A stretch of DNA of 64,000 nucleotides from Candidatus Peregrinibacteria bacterium. GTDB lineage: Bacteria; Patescibacteriota; Gracilibacteria; Peribacterales; Peribacteraceae. The translations under genes were made by a program, and so were the position numbers. Position 1 is the stretch's first letter, and every line of letters starts with the position of its first letter. Below the pieces are notes generated by a model. It ran no database searches. It had not been told where the DNA came from and saw only the letters and a program-made list of their open reading frames with translations. Shown here piece by piece: positions 8,513 through 16,850 of this stretch. Location of the stretch: positions 1 through 64,000 of the forward strand of contig JACPXZ010000035.1 of the NCBI GenBank assembly GCA_016196225.1, in the 5' to 3' direction.

Positions 8513-9412
8513 ATGAGTTGGCGCCATCGCGCGCACCCGCCAGAAGATTGGGTAACGCATCCGATAAACATTCATGCCCACTCGAACGCATCCGATGGAG
8601 TCCTCACCATTCACGATATTGATCAAAAAGCAAAAGAGTGGGGCGGCATCATCGGCATTACCGACCACAATACGGCCCGTGCTCATGAGCTTTTTTCGTC
8701 GCCCAATATTCTCCCGGGGATTGAAGTCAAAACATCCGAAAAAGATTGCGGCGTGGATGTGTTGCTATACAACACACGCGAAAAACTTCTTGTCTTCTGT
8801 GATCGCATCGTCTATCCGGCCCGTTTACCTTCCAATCCACTTTTTGGACCCACTCGCCTGCAATTAAGCGAGCTTCTCGATAGGGCCATCGAGTACGACT
8901 GTGACATCGTCATCCCTCACTATCACCACCTCGAAGGACTAGGCGTCCTTCCACACAAACAACAACGTCATATCGCCGCGCAGTATCCCATTACCATCGA
9001 ACTCAACGGCCGCCTTTCCACGTGGGCAAATCGTCACGCACATCTTTTTGCATTCCTCACGCATAGGCCTGTTATTGCCTCTGCGGACAGTCACTTACCC
9101 CAACACTACACATCCACCTATACAACAATTCCTCTTCCTCCGGCGATCTCCCCAACCAGTAGAAATCTATTTCGATCCCTGCGTCGTTTTCCACAATTCA
9201 GTAGGCGGTTTCTTGAGGAGCCAACGCTCACGGATACTATCGCCATGTCCTGGCAAACCATCCGCAGCATTGGCATCAGTGCCGTTTGGGATTATGTCCA
9301 GCGATTCGTATGTCTCAAACCCAATCCCCTCACAAGCCGCCGGCATGGCAGGCAAGAGCCGCTTCCGCAAACTTGGCAAACATCGGATGAGGATGATGGG
9401 GACGACTTTTGA
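8513..9412 (+). CDS. PHP-domain metal-dependent hydrolase
   Basis: PHP-family phosphoesterase of 299 residues. Metal-binding motifs are NIHAHSNASDG near residue 19, TDHNT, LPGIEV, IPHYHH and SADSH. It is distinct in sequence from the PHP protein at 1996. Its last about 27 codons lie antisense to the conserved C-terminus of pyrG, an 83-base convergent overlap, and encode an acidic tail (SDEDDGDDF). No substrate can be assigned; nucleotide or phosphate-ester hydrolysis is possible given the pyrimidine genes on both sides. Confidence 0.8.
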   Translation: MSWRHRAHPPEDWVTHPINIHAHSNASDGVLTIHDIDQKAKEWGGIIGITDHNTARAHELFSSPNILPGIEVKTSEKDCGVDVLLYNTREKLLVFCDRIVYPARLPSNPLFGPTRLQLSELLDRAIEYDCDIVIPHYHHLEGLGVLPHKQQRHIAAQYPITIELNGRLSTWANRHAHLFAFLTHRPVIASADSHLPQHYTSTYTTIPLPPAISPTSRNLFRSLRRFPQFSRRFLEEPTLTDTIAMSWQTIRSIGISAVWDYVQRFVCLKPNPLTSRRHGRQEPLPQTWQTSDEDDGDDF

Positions 9413-11024
9413 ACTCGGGATGGAACTGCGTCCCGACCATAAACGGATGACCTTCGACCTCCACAATTTCCGCTAAGCCTGTCTCTGGCCATATACCCGA
9501 AAAAACAAGACCATGCTTTTCGAGCCTCACACGAAAATCGTTATTGAACTCATACCGGTGACGGTGACGTTCGGATATTTCACTCCGTCCATACGCTTCG
9601 AATGCTTTTGTTCCCGCTTGCACCGCACAGGTATACGCCCCAAGACGAAGAGTCCCTCCTTTTTCTTTCCCCTCGTGTTGTCCGGGTAAAAAGTGCACAA
9701 CATATTTTGAAGGATCGAGAATTTTCTTTTCGTCAAATTCTTGACTGGTGAGAGTGCCATCCTTCAAGACATCGCGTGCAAAATCAATCACCATCAGCTG
9801 TGCCCCAAGACATAGTCCCAAATACGGGACTCCCTGCGTCCGTGCAAAACGTGCCGCCGCCATTTTCCCTTCGACCCCGCGCGATCCAAATCCGCCCGGC
9901 ACAACGATCCCGGCGCATCTTTTAAGATCCTCCCAAAGGGGACTCCCTGCACTTTCCAGCTCTTCACTGTCAATAAGCATAATATCCGCCTTATGATTGT
10001 GGTGAACCGCAGCGGATCTAATCGCCTCATAGACACTTAAATATGCATCCTTCACATGAAGATACTTCCCCACAAGTGCAATGGGGATAAGATGCTCTTG
10101 AGCTTCTTCATGGAGACGTCTCCCCTCCTCCCACTCGGACATATCGGGTGCAAGTGTGAGCCCCAAGTATCGTCCCATCACCTCTGCAATATGATGTTCT
10201 TGTTCGAGATACAAAGGAACATCATAAATCGAGTGAAGGGTTGGAGCGGGGATCACCGCATCGCGTCGAACACCGCAAAAAAGTGAAATTTTATCGAGGA
10301 GTTCCATAGGGATAGCCCGATCGGCTCTCGCAAGAATCATGTCCGGTTGCAGGCCAGATTCTCGCACTTTAATCACAGAATGCTGCATCGGTTTGGTCTT
10401 CAGTTCATCAGATGCTTCCATGTGAGGAACAAATCCCATGTGTACATGACACGTACGATTCGGTCCCAATTCAGAGCGCAGTTGTCGAATGGCTTCCAAG
10501 AAAACCGCTCCTTCGATGTCCCCCACCGTCCCACCGACTTCCACAATCACGATGTCAGCCTTCGATTCTTTTGCAGCACGATGCATCCGCTCTTTGATAG
10601 TGTCTGTGACATGCGGAATATATTGGACGGTCCCTCCGAGATACTCACCACGACGTTCATTATCAAGAACAGTCCTGAATACCTGCCCGGCAGTAATCGA
10701 ACTCATGCGCGTAAGGGATTCATTCACAAATCGCTCATAGTGTCCGATGTCGAGATCTGTCTCCGCTCCATCATCGGTGACAAAGACTTCTCCATGCTGA
10801 AAAGGATTCATCGTTCCCGAATCCACATTGAGATACGGATCGAGCTTTTGGAAAAATACTCTCTGCCTTGCGGCCTTCATAATCGCCCCGATGCTCGCTG
10901 CGGCAATACCCTTCCCAAGGGAACTACTTACCCCTCCCGTAATAAAAATAAAGCGGGTTTCTAACCCGCTCTTCTCGCAAGAGTTTTCACGGCCCGCCGG
11001 AGAATCCTCTGCACGCCGTTTCAT
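9330..11024 (-). CDS. pyrG: CTP synthase
   Basis: Makes CTP from UTP, ATP and glutamine. The N-terminal synthase domain begins IFITGGVSSSLGKGIAAASI with the ATP-binding P-loop. The glutaminase domain has GGFGSRGVEGK, the nucleophile in GLCLGAQ and the His in FHPEF. At 564 residues it has about 20 residues before the usual start; the only ATG in frame is at 11024. A hairpin with a T-rich tract falls in these first codons (see the attenuator entry). Its promoter diverges from that of the LOG gene. Confidence 0.95.
   Translation of the reverse strand: MKRRAEDSPAGRENSCEKSGLETRFIFITGGVSSSLGKGIAAASIGAIMKAARQRVFFQKLDPYLNVDSGTMNPFQHGEVFVTDDGAETDLDIGHYERFVNESLTRMSSITAGQVFRTVLDNERRGEYLGGTVQYIPHVTDTIKERMHRAAKESKADIVIVEVGGTVGDIEGAVFLEAIRQLRSELGPNRTCHVHMGFVPHMEASDELKTKPMQHSVIKVRESGLQPDMILARADRAIPMELLDKISLFCGVRRDAVIPAPTLHSIYDVPLYLEQEHHIAEVMGRYLGLTLAPDMSEWEEGRRLHEEAQEHLIPIALVGKYLHVKDAYLSVYEAIRSAAVHHNHKADIMLIDSEELESAGSPLWEDLKRCAGIVVPGGFGSRGVEGKMAAARFARTQGVPYLGLCLGAQLMVIDFARDVLKDGTLTSQEFDEKKILDPSKYVVHFLPGQHEGKEKGGTLRLGAYTCAVQAGTKAFEAYGRSEISERHRHRYEFNNDFRVRLEKHGLVFSGIWPETGLAEIVEVEGHPFMVGTQFHPEFKSRPHHPHPMFAKFAEAALACHAGGL
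10940..10970 (-). promoter_or_regulatory. Possible intrinsic terminator/attenuator at the 5' end of pyrG
   Basis: On the minus strand AGCGGGTT-AGA-AACCCGCT folds into an eight-base-pair GC-rich stem and is followed at once by TTATTTTTATT. This is the form of a rho-independent terminator, yet it sits about 55 bases into pyrG, just before the conserved start of the protein. pyrG of Bacillus subtilis is known to be controlled by a leader terminator that responds to CTP, so attenuation is plausible here, although the mechanism cannot be read from sequence. Confidence 0.45.
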
Positions 11025-11035
11025 AAAACAGGGGA

Positions 11036-11063
11036 AGTATACGTCCTTTTTGGCTTAGCGCAA
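11036..11063 (-). promoter_or_regulatory. Candidate sigma-70 promoter for pyrG
   Basis: On the minus strand TTGCGC, a 16-base spacer and TATACT precede the pyrG ATG by 11 bases, giving a leader of only a few bases. The -35 box is weak and the -10 box good. Confidence 0.45.
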
Positions 11064-11078
11064 GAGTAATAGAAAAAC

Positions 11079-11107
11079 TTGACAAAAAATGTAAAAATGC
11101 ATAATAA
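11079..11107 (+). promoter_or_regulatory. Candidate sigma-70 promoter for the LOG-family gene, probably leaderless
   Basis: A perfect TTGACA is followed by a 17-base spacer and TAATAA. The -10 box ends six bases before the ATG at 11114, so transcription would start at or next to the initiation codon and the mRNA would have no leader. No Shine-Dalgarno sequence is possible. Confidence 0.6.
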
Positions 11108-11113
11108 TGTCAT

Positions 11114-12118
11114 ATGCCCTCCACTGCGGACATTGCAGACATCGTCCGAGAAGAGACAGAAAAAATAAACGATGGACATGTGCGCACACTCTCAACAGAA
11201 CTCCTCTCTCAATGGCTTGAGAACACAACGCCTGAGAGTTTTTGCAAAGACGTGATTTATCTACGGATACGGGAGCTCGAAGGCAATACACGAAGAAATG
11301 CCCGACTTCTTCTTGGCCGCATCAAAAACAGGATTGCAGACGAAGCAGCGAGAGTCGCTATCATGGAAGCTCGGCATCGTCCAAGCGTAAAAAAAATGAG
11401 CAAAGAAATTCTCGATGCCTACAACCTCATTGAACGCCTGGGGAGAGGGATTGTGTACTTCGGATCATCAAAAACAGAACCCGGGGAAACGTACTACGAA
11501 CTGACAAAACAGCTTGGTAGAGAGATATATCTCCTCCTCGGATCAACATCGTGGTCAGGTGCCGGACCCGGCCAAATGGAAGCAGCACTCAAAGGTGCCA
11601 AGGAGGCAGGAGGAAAGATCGGGGGCATCAAAATTCTCCTCGATAAAAACACGAGCCAGAAAGAAGAAAATCCATCTCCAATTCTTCCTCCCGAATGTAT
11701 CGCCTCATGCAATTACTTCGGCCCACGGAAGATTGGACTTGTCGATGCAGGAGTACGGATGACCAAAGAGGACAAAAGTGCATACATCTTCTTACCAGGC
11801 GGATACGGAACGCTTGACGAATACGGTGAAATGCTCTGCCTACAGCAGCTCACAAAAATCGGCTCCAGCGAACCGGTGCCGGTGATCCTCGTCAACTACG
11901 ATAGTCTCGTCGAGAGCGGCGGATACTACGATCACCTCTTACAATTCTTGAGTAGTTGCACGCAAAAAGGAGCAATCGGGAAGGACAAAAGGGCGCTCTC
12001 CCCCGATGATCTCACCCTCTTCCGCGTCTGCCGCACCAACCGCGAAGTACTCGACTTTCTCGCAGACTGGTATGAGATTCCGGAAGAAAAAAGGGGGTAC
12101 GAGAAAAGGATTACTTAA
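11114..12118 (+). CDS. LOG-family (TIGR00730-type) nucleoside monophosphate hydrolase-like protein
   Basis: Resembles the LOG / former 'lysine decarboxylase' family, whose members cleave cytokinin riboside 5'-monophosphate or related nucleotides into base and ribose phosphate. The Rossmann-type core contains IVYFGSSK, SGAGPGQMEAALKGA and the family active-site motif PGGYGTLDEYGE. A roughly 110-residue helical N-terminal region precedes it, so the protein (334 residues) is longer than simple LOG proteins (about 190). A strong promoter directly upstream suggests a single-gene unit. Substrate unknown. Confidence 0.8.
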   Translation: MPSTADIADIVREETEKINDGHVRTLSTELLSQWLENTTPESFCKDVIYLRIRELEGNTRRNARLLLGRIKNRIADEAARVAIMEARHRPSVKKMSKEILDAYNLIERLGRGIVYFGSSKTEPGETYYELTKQLGREIYLLLGSTSWSGAGPGQMEAALKGAKEAGGKIGGIKILLDKNTSQKEENPSPILPPECIASCNYFGPRKIGLVDAGVRMTKEDKSAYIFLPGGYGTLDEYGEMLCLQQLTKIGSSEPVPVILVNYDSLVESGGYYDHLLQFLSSCTQKGAIGKDKRALSPDDLTLFRVCRTNREVLDFLADWYEIPEEKRGYEKRIT

Positions 12119-12143
12119 AAAATCCCGTTTCCTGAATGCATCC

Positions 12144-12536
12144 CTATACTGCACGAACCCGTATTTTTTTGAATGTACTTCGAACGACACTCTTGGCTCT
12201 CTTTTGTGCACTCTTCGCCGTCTTGAGCGCTGCCCGCTGTGCTTGGATCTCACTTTTTTTAACGACACGTGTTATTTCTTTTTGCATACCGGCAAGGGAT
12301 CGTTGAACAAATGCCTTGGTCTTCTCCACATTCTTCTGGACATCGGGGTTGTCCAAAAAATCACGCACCTGATCCCCCACCTTCTTCCCATCGCGTTGTA
12401 GGTGCTTGCCCAAGATTTTCGCCGCATCCTCCGCATTCTTGGCATCAGCAAGTTCATCGCGCAGCCGGGAATTACTAAATACATATCCCGCTACTGCACC
12501 ACCGAGCGTGCCGATGAGGAGAGAAAGCTTGCGCAT
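12144..12536 (-). CDS. Small membrane-anchored basic protein, YtxH-like
   Basis: About 130 residues from the ATG at 12536. The N-terminus has one glycine-rich membrane helix (LIGTLGGAVAGYVFSN), followed by a long charged, helical and strongly basic C-terminal part. This architecture matches YtxH-type gas-vesicle/stress-related proteins, but sequence identity is not diagnostic. It converges on the LOG gene and precedes uvrC's 3' end. Function unknown. Confidence 0.6.
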   Translation of the reverse strand: MRKLSLLIGTLGGAVAGYVFSNSRLRDELADAKNAEDAAKILGKHLQRDGKKVGDQVRDFLDNPDVQKNVEKTKAFVQRSLAGMQKEITRVVKKSEIQAQRAALKTAKSAQKRAKSVVRSTFKKIRVRAV

Positions 12537-12592
12537 GCGGAAAATTCTACGGGAAAACATGCGGTATTTGCAATTGTTAAATTGCTAAATTG

Positions 12593-14302
12593 TTAGTTGT
12601 TGATCGTACGCCTAAGATGCCGCTTTTCCTGGTGTTGATGGGCGCGACGATGGGACTCGTCGCGCAGTCGCATGAGCAAAAAGACTGCCGGAGAATCGGC
12701 GGGGAACGGAACCGGAAGAGAATCATCCAAACGAAACACCTCCTCTTCGCGCTTGGCCAGCGCAATCACCGGAATATCAATTTGTAATTCTTTCAAAACA
12801 GAAGCCGCCGTGCTTAACTGCCCCTTGCCTCCGTCAACCACAAGAAGATCCGGCGCAGATATGAGGGATACGTCGGGTTTTTTCTTTTTTCCATCAAGTT
12901 CTTCCCGATATGTTTTATTTGAGAGATATATTAACCGTCGCTGTAGGACTTCTTTGAGAGCGGCGTAGTCGTCAATGTCGCCCGACCGTAGCGTACGAAT
13001 GGTGAACGATCGATATTCATCGTTCGCAGGTTTTCCATTTTTAAAAACCACCATACTCCCAACCGTCTCGGTCCCACCGAGGTGGGAGGTATCATATCCT
13101 TCGATACGACGAGGCGCGCGTTTGAGTGAAAGGATCTCTTGCAATTCTTTAAGAGCCTCCTTGAGATTCGCCGCTTCCGCCTCCCATTTGGCATTCTGCT
13201 GCTGCACTTTCTGCTCTGCATTAAACTCAGCCATATTCAAAAGTTTGGATTTCTTCCCGCGGCGCGGGATATGAATCCTCACGCGTGTACCGCCCCGCTT
13301 CCTCCTCAGCCAATCCTCTAACATATTCTTATCCATCACTTCCGTACCACAAACAATGACATCCGGGATATCGGGACTGTCACTATAGTATTGCTGAATA
13401 AACTGCGTGATAACCGAGGACTCCGTCTCAAATTTCCCCACAAGAATAAAACTCAATTCATTGATGAGTCGTCCGCTCCGCTCGTGCAAAAGAACGACCT
13501 GCGCTTTATTGTGATGCACCGCGACCCCCAGAACATCGGCATTTTCTCGAGAGGTATCCGAAACAATCTGTTTTTCTTTTGTTTTCAGTCGTCCCAAGAT
13601 ATCCCGATACCGTGCCGCTCGTTCGAATTGCTTTTGGATAGCTGCTTCCTGCATACATTCTCTCAACCTTGTCATTGCTTCCCTGTGATCTCCCCTCAAA
13701 AACCGCATGACCTTCTCAATCCGCGATCGGTATTCCTCTTGGGAAATTTTTCCAATACACAATCCATTACACTTCCCAATCTGGTACTCAAGACATGGAT
13801 GATCTTTCCCAATCTTCCCACACGCCCGCCATCCCCATAACTCATGGAGCATCTCCAACATCTCCTTTACTTCCCATGTCTTGATAAAGGGACCAAAATA
13901 TTTTCCACGATCCCCAATTATTTTTCTCATCGTTGAAATCCTCGGATAATCTTCATCTGTCGACACATGAATATACGTGTAATTCTTATCATCTTTCATC
14001 AGCACGTTATATTTAGGTCGTAATTCCTTAATAAGATTGGTTTCGAGGATCAGTGCTTCGAGTTCCGATCGCGTTAATGTAGTCTCAAAATCCCGGATTT
14101 TTTCCTGCAGAGATCGCTTCCATGGGGAAGCGGGTTTTTCCTTTGTACTCAAATAACTCCTCAGCCTCGATCTCAAATCCTTCGCCTTACCTACATATAA
14201 AATATCCCCCTTCTCATCAATCCAGCGATATACCCCACAAACATGCGGGACGATCGCCAGGCGACTGCGGAGATGGCGCAAATGATCCACGCGCCATATC
14301 AT
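12593..14302 (-). CDS. uvrC: UvrABC system protein C (excinuclease subunit C), short form
   Basis: Makes the two incisions around a DNA lesion in nucleotide excision repair. The N-terminal GIY-YIG nuclease domain reads CGVYRWIDEKGDILYVGKAKD. A UVR motif lies mid-protein, and the C-terminal RNase-H-like nuclease has GYDTSHLGG, DDYAALKEVL, LLVVDGGKGQL and RDESHR, so the catalytic acids and histidine are present. The protein ends shortly after RDESHR and lacks the tandem helix-hairpin-helix region of E. coli UvrC (610 residues). I use the ATG at 14302; the track start at 14320 would overlap the next gene's start. Confidence 0.92.
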   Translation of the reverse strand: MIWRVDHLRHLRSRLAIVPHVCGVYRWIDEKGDILYVGKAKDLRSRLRSYLSTKEKPASPWKRSLQEKIRDFETTLTRSELEALILETNLIKELRPKYNVLMKDDKNYTYIHVSTDEDYPRISTMRKIIGDRGKYFGPFIKTWEVKEMLEMLHELWGWRACGKIGKDHPCLEYQIGKCNGLCIGKISQEEYRSRIEKVMRFLRGDHREAMTRLRECMQEAAIQKQFERAARYRDILGRLKTKEKQIVSDTSRENADVLGVAVHHNKAQVVLLHERSGRLINELSFILVGKFETESSVITQFIQQYYSDSPDIPDVIVCGTEVMDKNMLEDWLRRKRGGTRVRIHIPRRGKKSKLLNMAEFNAEQKVQQQNAKWEAEAANLKEALKELQEILSLKRAPRRIEGYDTSHLGGTETVGSMVVFKNGKPANDEYRSFTIRTLRSGDIDDYAALKEVLQRRLIYLSNKTYREELDGKKKKPDVSLISAPDLLVVDGGKGQLSTAASVLKELQIDIPVIALAKREEEVFRLDDSLPVPFPADSPAVFLLMRLRDESHRRAHQHQEKRHLRRTINN

Positions 14303-14310
14303 AACGCCAA

Positions 14311-15099
14311 ATGCAGCCACTCGTTTCCGTACTCGTCTTGAATTACCGTACTCCTGGACAAACCGTATTCTGCGTCCAGAATCTCCTTGAACAAACTATT
14401 GCGCAAAAAATGGAAATCATTGTGATCGATAACCATTCGCAAGACGATTCGATTGGGGTATTTAGGAATAGATTGGGAAATGTGCGTATTGTTGAAACAC
14501 CGCACAATCTTGGGTTTGGCGCAGGATACAATTACGGTGCCCGCTATGCACATGGCCTCTCCCTCCTCATCAATAACCCAGCCAAAATACTTCGACATGA
14601 TGCCCTGGCAGAACTCGTCCATTCACTCGACCAAGATCCATCCATTGGCATCATCGCCCCACAGATTTTCCATGCGGATGGGTCACGCCGCAGTGCCATG
14701 CGCTCTTTCCCCACACCGCTCGATATCCTCATCAAACGAACTCTCCTTAAAAACATCTTTCCGCACCGATTAGCGCACTATTTACGACTCGATGCAGACC
14801 CTCTCCAACAACAAGAGACAGATTGGGTTATTGGAGGATGTTTCCTCATACGACGTGAACTCTTCAGCAACATCCGAGGATTCGATGAACGGTTTTTTCT
14901 TTTCTTCGAAGATATCGATCTTTGTCGACGGGTACACATGACAAACCAACGAGTTATGTACAACCCATCCGCAACCGCTGTTGATAAAAAAGAACGCCTT
15001 AGCGGCGAGGGGTTTTGGGATCTCATCCTCTCTCAAACAGGGAGAACACATCTTATAAGCGCTGGAAAATACTTCTGGAAGTGGGGCATGACTCCTTGA
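14311..15099 (+). CDS. Glycosyltransferase family 2, rhamnosyltransferase-like
   Basis: A GT-A fold transferase of 262 residues, probably building cell-surface polysaccharide. The N-terminal VSVLVLNYRTP and EIIVIDNHSQDDS segments bind the nucleotide sugar, and the NLGFGAGYNYGARY and LLINNPA region matches WbbL/RfbF-like enzymes, with NN where many have DxD-type residues. FLFFEDIDLCRR is the conserved C-terminal acidic motif. Its start lies back to back with uvrC. Confidence 0.85.
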   Translation: MQPLVSVLVLNYRTPGQTVFCVQNLLEQTIAQKMEIIVIDNHSQDDSIGVFRNRLGNVRIVETPHNLGFGAGYNYGARYAHGLSLLINNPAKILRHDALAELVHSLDQDPSIGIIAPQIFHADGSRRSAMRSFPTPLDILIKRTLLKNIFPHRLAHYLRLDADPLQQQETDWVIGGCFLIRRELFSNIRGFDERFFLFFEDIDLCRRVHMTNQRVMYNPSATAVDKKERLSGEGFWDLILSQTGRTHLISAGKYFWKWGMTP

Positions 15100-15136
15100 C
15101 CACGCGTCCACCCCTCCACTACCCTCTTCTGGCTCT

Positions 15137-15826
15137 ATGGACATGATTCCGCTATCGGCCCAGATGCGCCTTCCCGTGCCATCCGCGCGCGTTTTACGCA
15201 GACAGGGGGTCGTCCCATGCATTCTCTATGGATATAAAACCGACAATACTCTTCTCTCCTGCAAGGAAATCCCTTTACAAAAGGCCTTTACTGCCGCCGG
15301 ACAGAGTACGCTCGTAGAGCTCGATATTGGAACACATAAAGTTCCCGCGCTCTTTTATCACGTGGCGTATGATCCGGTCACCGACAACATTGCGCATGTT
15401 GACTTTTATGCCGTGAATATGAAAGAAGAAGTGGAAGCAGAGGTCCCTATCCGCTTTACCGACACCGCGCCGGCCACGAAAGAAGTTGGCGTCATTCTCG
15501 TGACTCCTCTTACACGTGTTACGGTAAGATCCCTCCCCGCCTCCCTCCCTCACTCCCTCAATATTTCGCTCTCTCCCCTCCAAAAAATTCACGATGTCCT
15601 CTACATTCGAGACATCCCTCTTCCGGCAGGAGTCACCATCACCGACGATGCAGACACCGTGATCGCCATCGCTCAGGAACAACGCATCGAAGAGGAGCCG
15701 GAACCCACGGTAACGGCAGAAGCGGTGGAAGGGGCAACACCCGCAATCGCGGAAGGGGAAGAAGCTGCTCCCACGGTAGCCACCAAAGACGCACCCAAAG
15801 GAAAAAAGGAGAAAAAAGAAGAATAA
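15137..15826 (+). CDS. rplY: Large ribosomal subunit protein bL25, CTC/TL5 form
   Basis: Binds 5S rRNA in the large subunit. The N-terminal domain (SARVLRRQGVVPCILYG) and the beta-rich C-terminal domain (HVDFYAVNMKEEVEAEVPI) mark the longer CTC form. It ends in an acidic, Ala/Glu-rich tail followed by a lysine-rich end (KGKKEKKEE), common in this family. Starts at codon 1 or 3 are equally possible. It lies in a plus-strand group with a glycosyltransferase and the DUF3048 gene. Confidence 0.9.
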   Translation: MDMIPLSAQMRLPVPSARVLRRQGVVPCILYGYKTDNTLLSCKEIPLQKAFTAAGQSTLVELDIGTHKVPALFYHVAYDPVTDNIAHVDFYAVNMKEEVEAEVPIRFTDTAPATKEVGVILVTPLTRVTVRSLPASLPHSLNISLSPLQKIHDVLYIRDIPLPAGVTITDDADTVIAIAQEQRIEEEPEPTVTAEAVEGATPAIAEGEEAAPTVATKDAPKGKKEKKEE

Positions 15827-15843
15827 CGTTTGGTATTTTTGTG

Positions 15844-16845
15844 ATGACAAAGATCCTCTCCGGGCTGCTGCTCCTCCTGACAATTGTTGTGGGATGGAAT
15901 ATTTCCCTGTCCGGTACCATCCCTTCGACTACATTAGAATCCAAACCCATCGAAGCAGCGAACAGCGTGTCGATGGGAGAGGTACCGGACTTTTTATCGC
16001 GCCTCTCGCTTCTCCCCGTCACCCCCAAGTCACCGCCTCTCATCGCGATCGTCATCGAAAATCATGAAGATGCGCGGCCTTTTCAAAAAGGATTGGACCA
16101 TGCACTCTTTATCAGTGAGTTTTTGGTGGAAGGATTTATATCAAGATTTGTCGCACTCTTTTCTATTACCGATCTTCCCGAGACCGTTGGTCCTGTCCGA
16201 TCACTGCGCCCGTATTTTGTCGACGCCCTACAATCCTGGACGTCGCTCTTTTTATACGCCGGCGGAAGTCCCGAGGCATTGGAACATATCCAACAAACAA
16301 CCATTCCCCATATCAACGGACTCTTCCTTCCTGAACACTTTATTCGCAACCCGGCAATCTCCGAACCTCACAATGTATTTCTATCCAAAAAAGCCATGAT
16401 GGATCTTTTGACACGTTCACCTCAAACAAATAAACACTCTCTCAATCTCCCCCGCGGTCCCCTGTCATCGGATCAATCTATACGCGAGATACGCGTCAAT
16501 TTTTTTAACCCCGTCCACAATGTACGGTTTACCTATGACCCCCCGACCGCGAGTTACATCCGCATGAACGGTGTCATAGAGACTGGAACGAGTCCGCGGA
16601 ACATTCTTATGATCCAAGCACCGATAAAAAACGTCGGATCGTATGGACGATTGGATATTCCACTCGAGGGCACCGGATCACTCCTCCTCTTCCAATCTGG
16701 AAAAATGAGTACGGGGATATGGCAAAAAGACTCTGCCGATAAACCGTTTTCTTTTGTCGATCAACAAAATCAAATACTACCGTTTGCAAACGGACAGATC
16801 TGGATGATGGTGTTGGAGACGTTGGAGAGGGTACGGTGGGAGTGA
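15844..16845 (+). CDS. DUF3048 (YerB-like) exported protein
   Basis: The N-terminal hydrophobic segment (LSGLLLLLTIVVGWNISL) is a signal anchor or uncleaved signal. The body has the DUF3048 pattern: LIAIVIENHEDARPFQKGLDHA, VEGFISRFVALF, VGPVRSLRPYF and LYAGGSPEAL. The family includes B. subtilis YerB; the biochemical role is unknown, but the proteins act outside the membrane. GTG 15841 and ATG 15844 are both possible starts. It converges on the ATP-grasp gene. Confidence 0.85.
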   Translation: MTKILSGLLLLLTIVVGWNISLSGTIPSTTLESKPIEAANSVSMGEVPDFLSRLSLLPVTPKSPPLIAIVIENHEDARPFQKGLDHALFISEFLVEGFISRFVALFSITDLPETVGPVRSLRPYFVDALQSWTSLFLYAGGSPEALEHIQQTTIPHINGLFLPEHFIRNPAISEPHNVFLSKKAMMDLLTRSPQTNKHSLNLPRGPLSSDQSIREIRVNFFNPVHNVRFTYDPPTASYIRMNGVIETGTSPRNILMIQAPIKNVGSYGRLDIPLEGTGSLLLFQSGKMSTGIWQKDSADKPFSFVDQQNQILPFANGQIWMMVLETLERVRWE

Positions 16846-16850
16846 AACTA

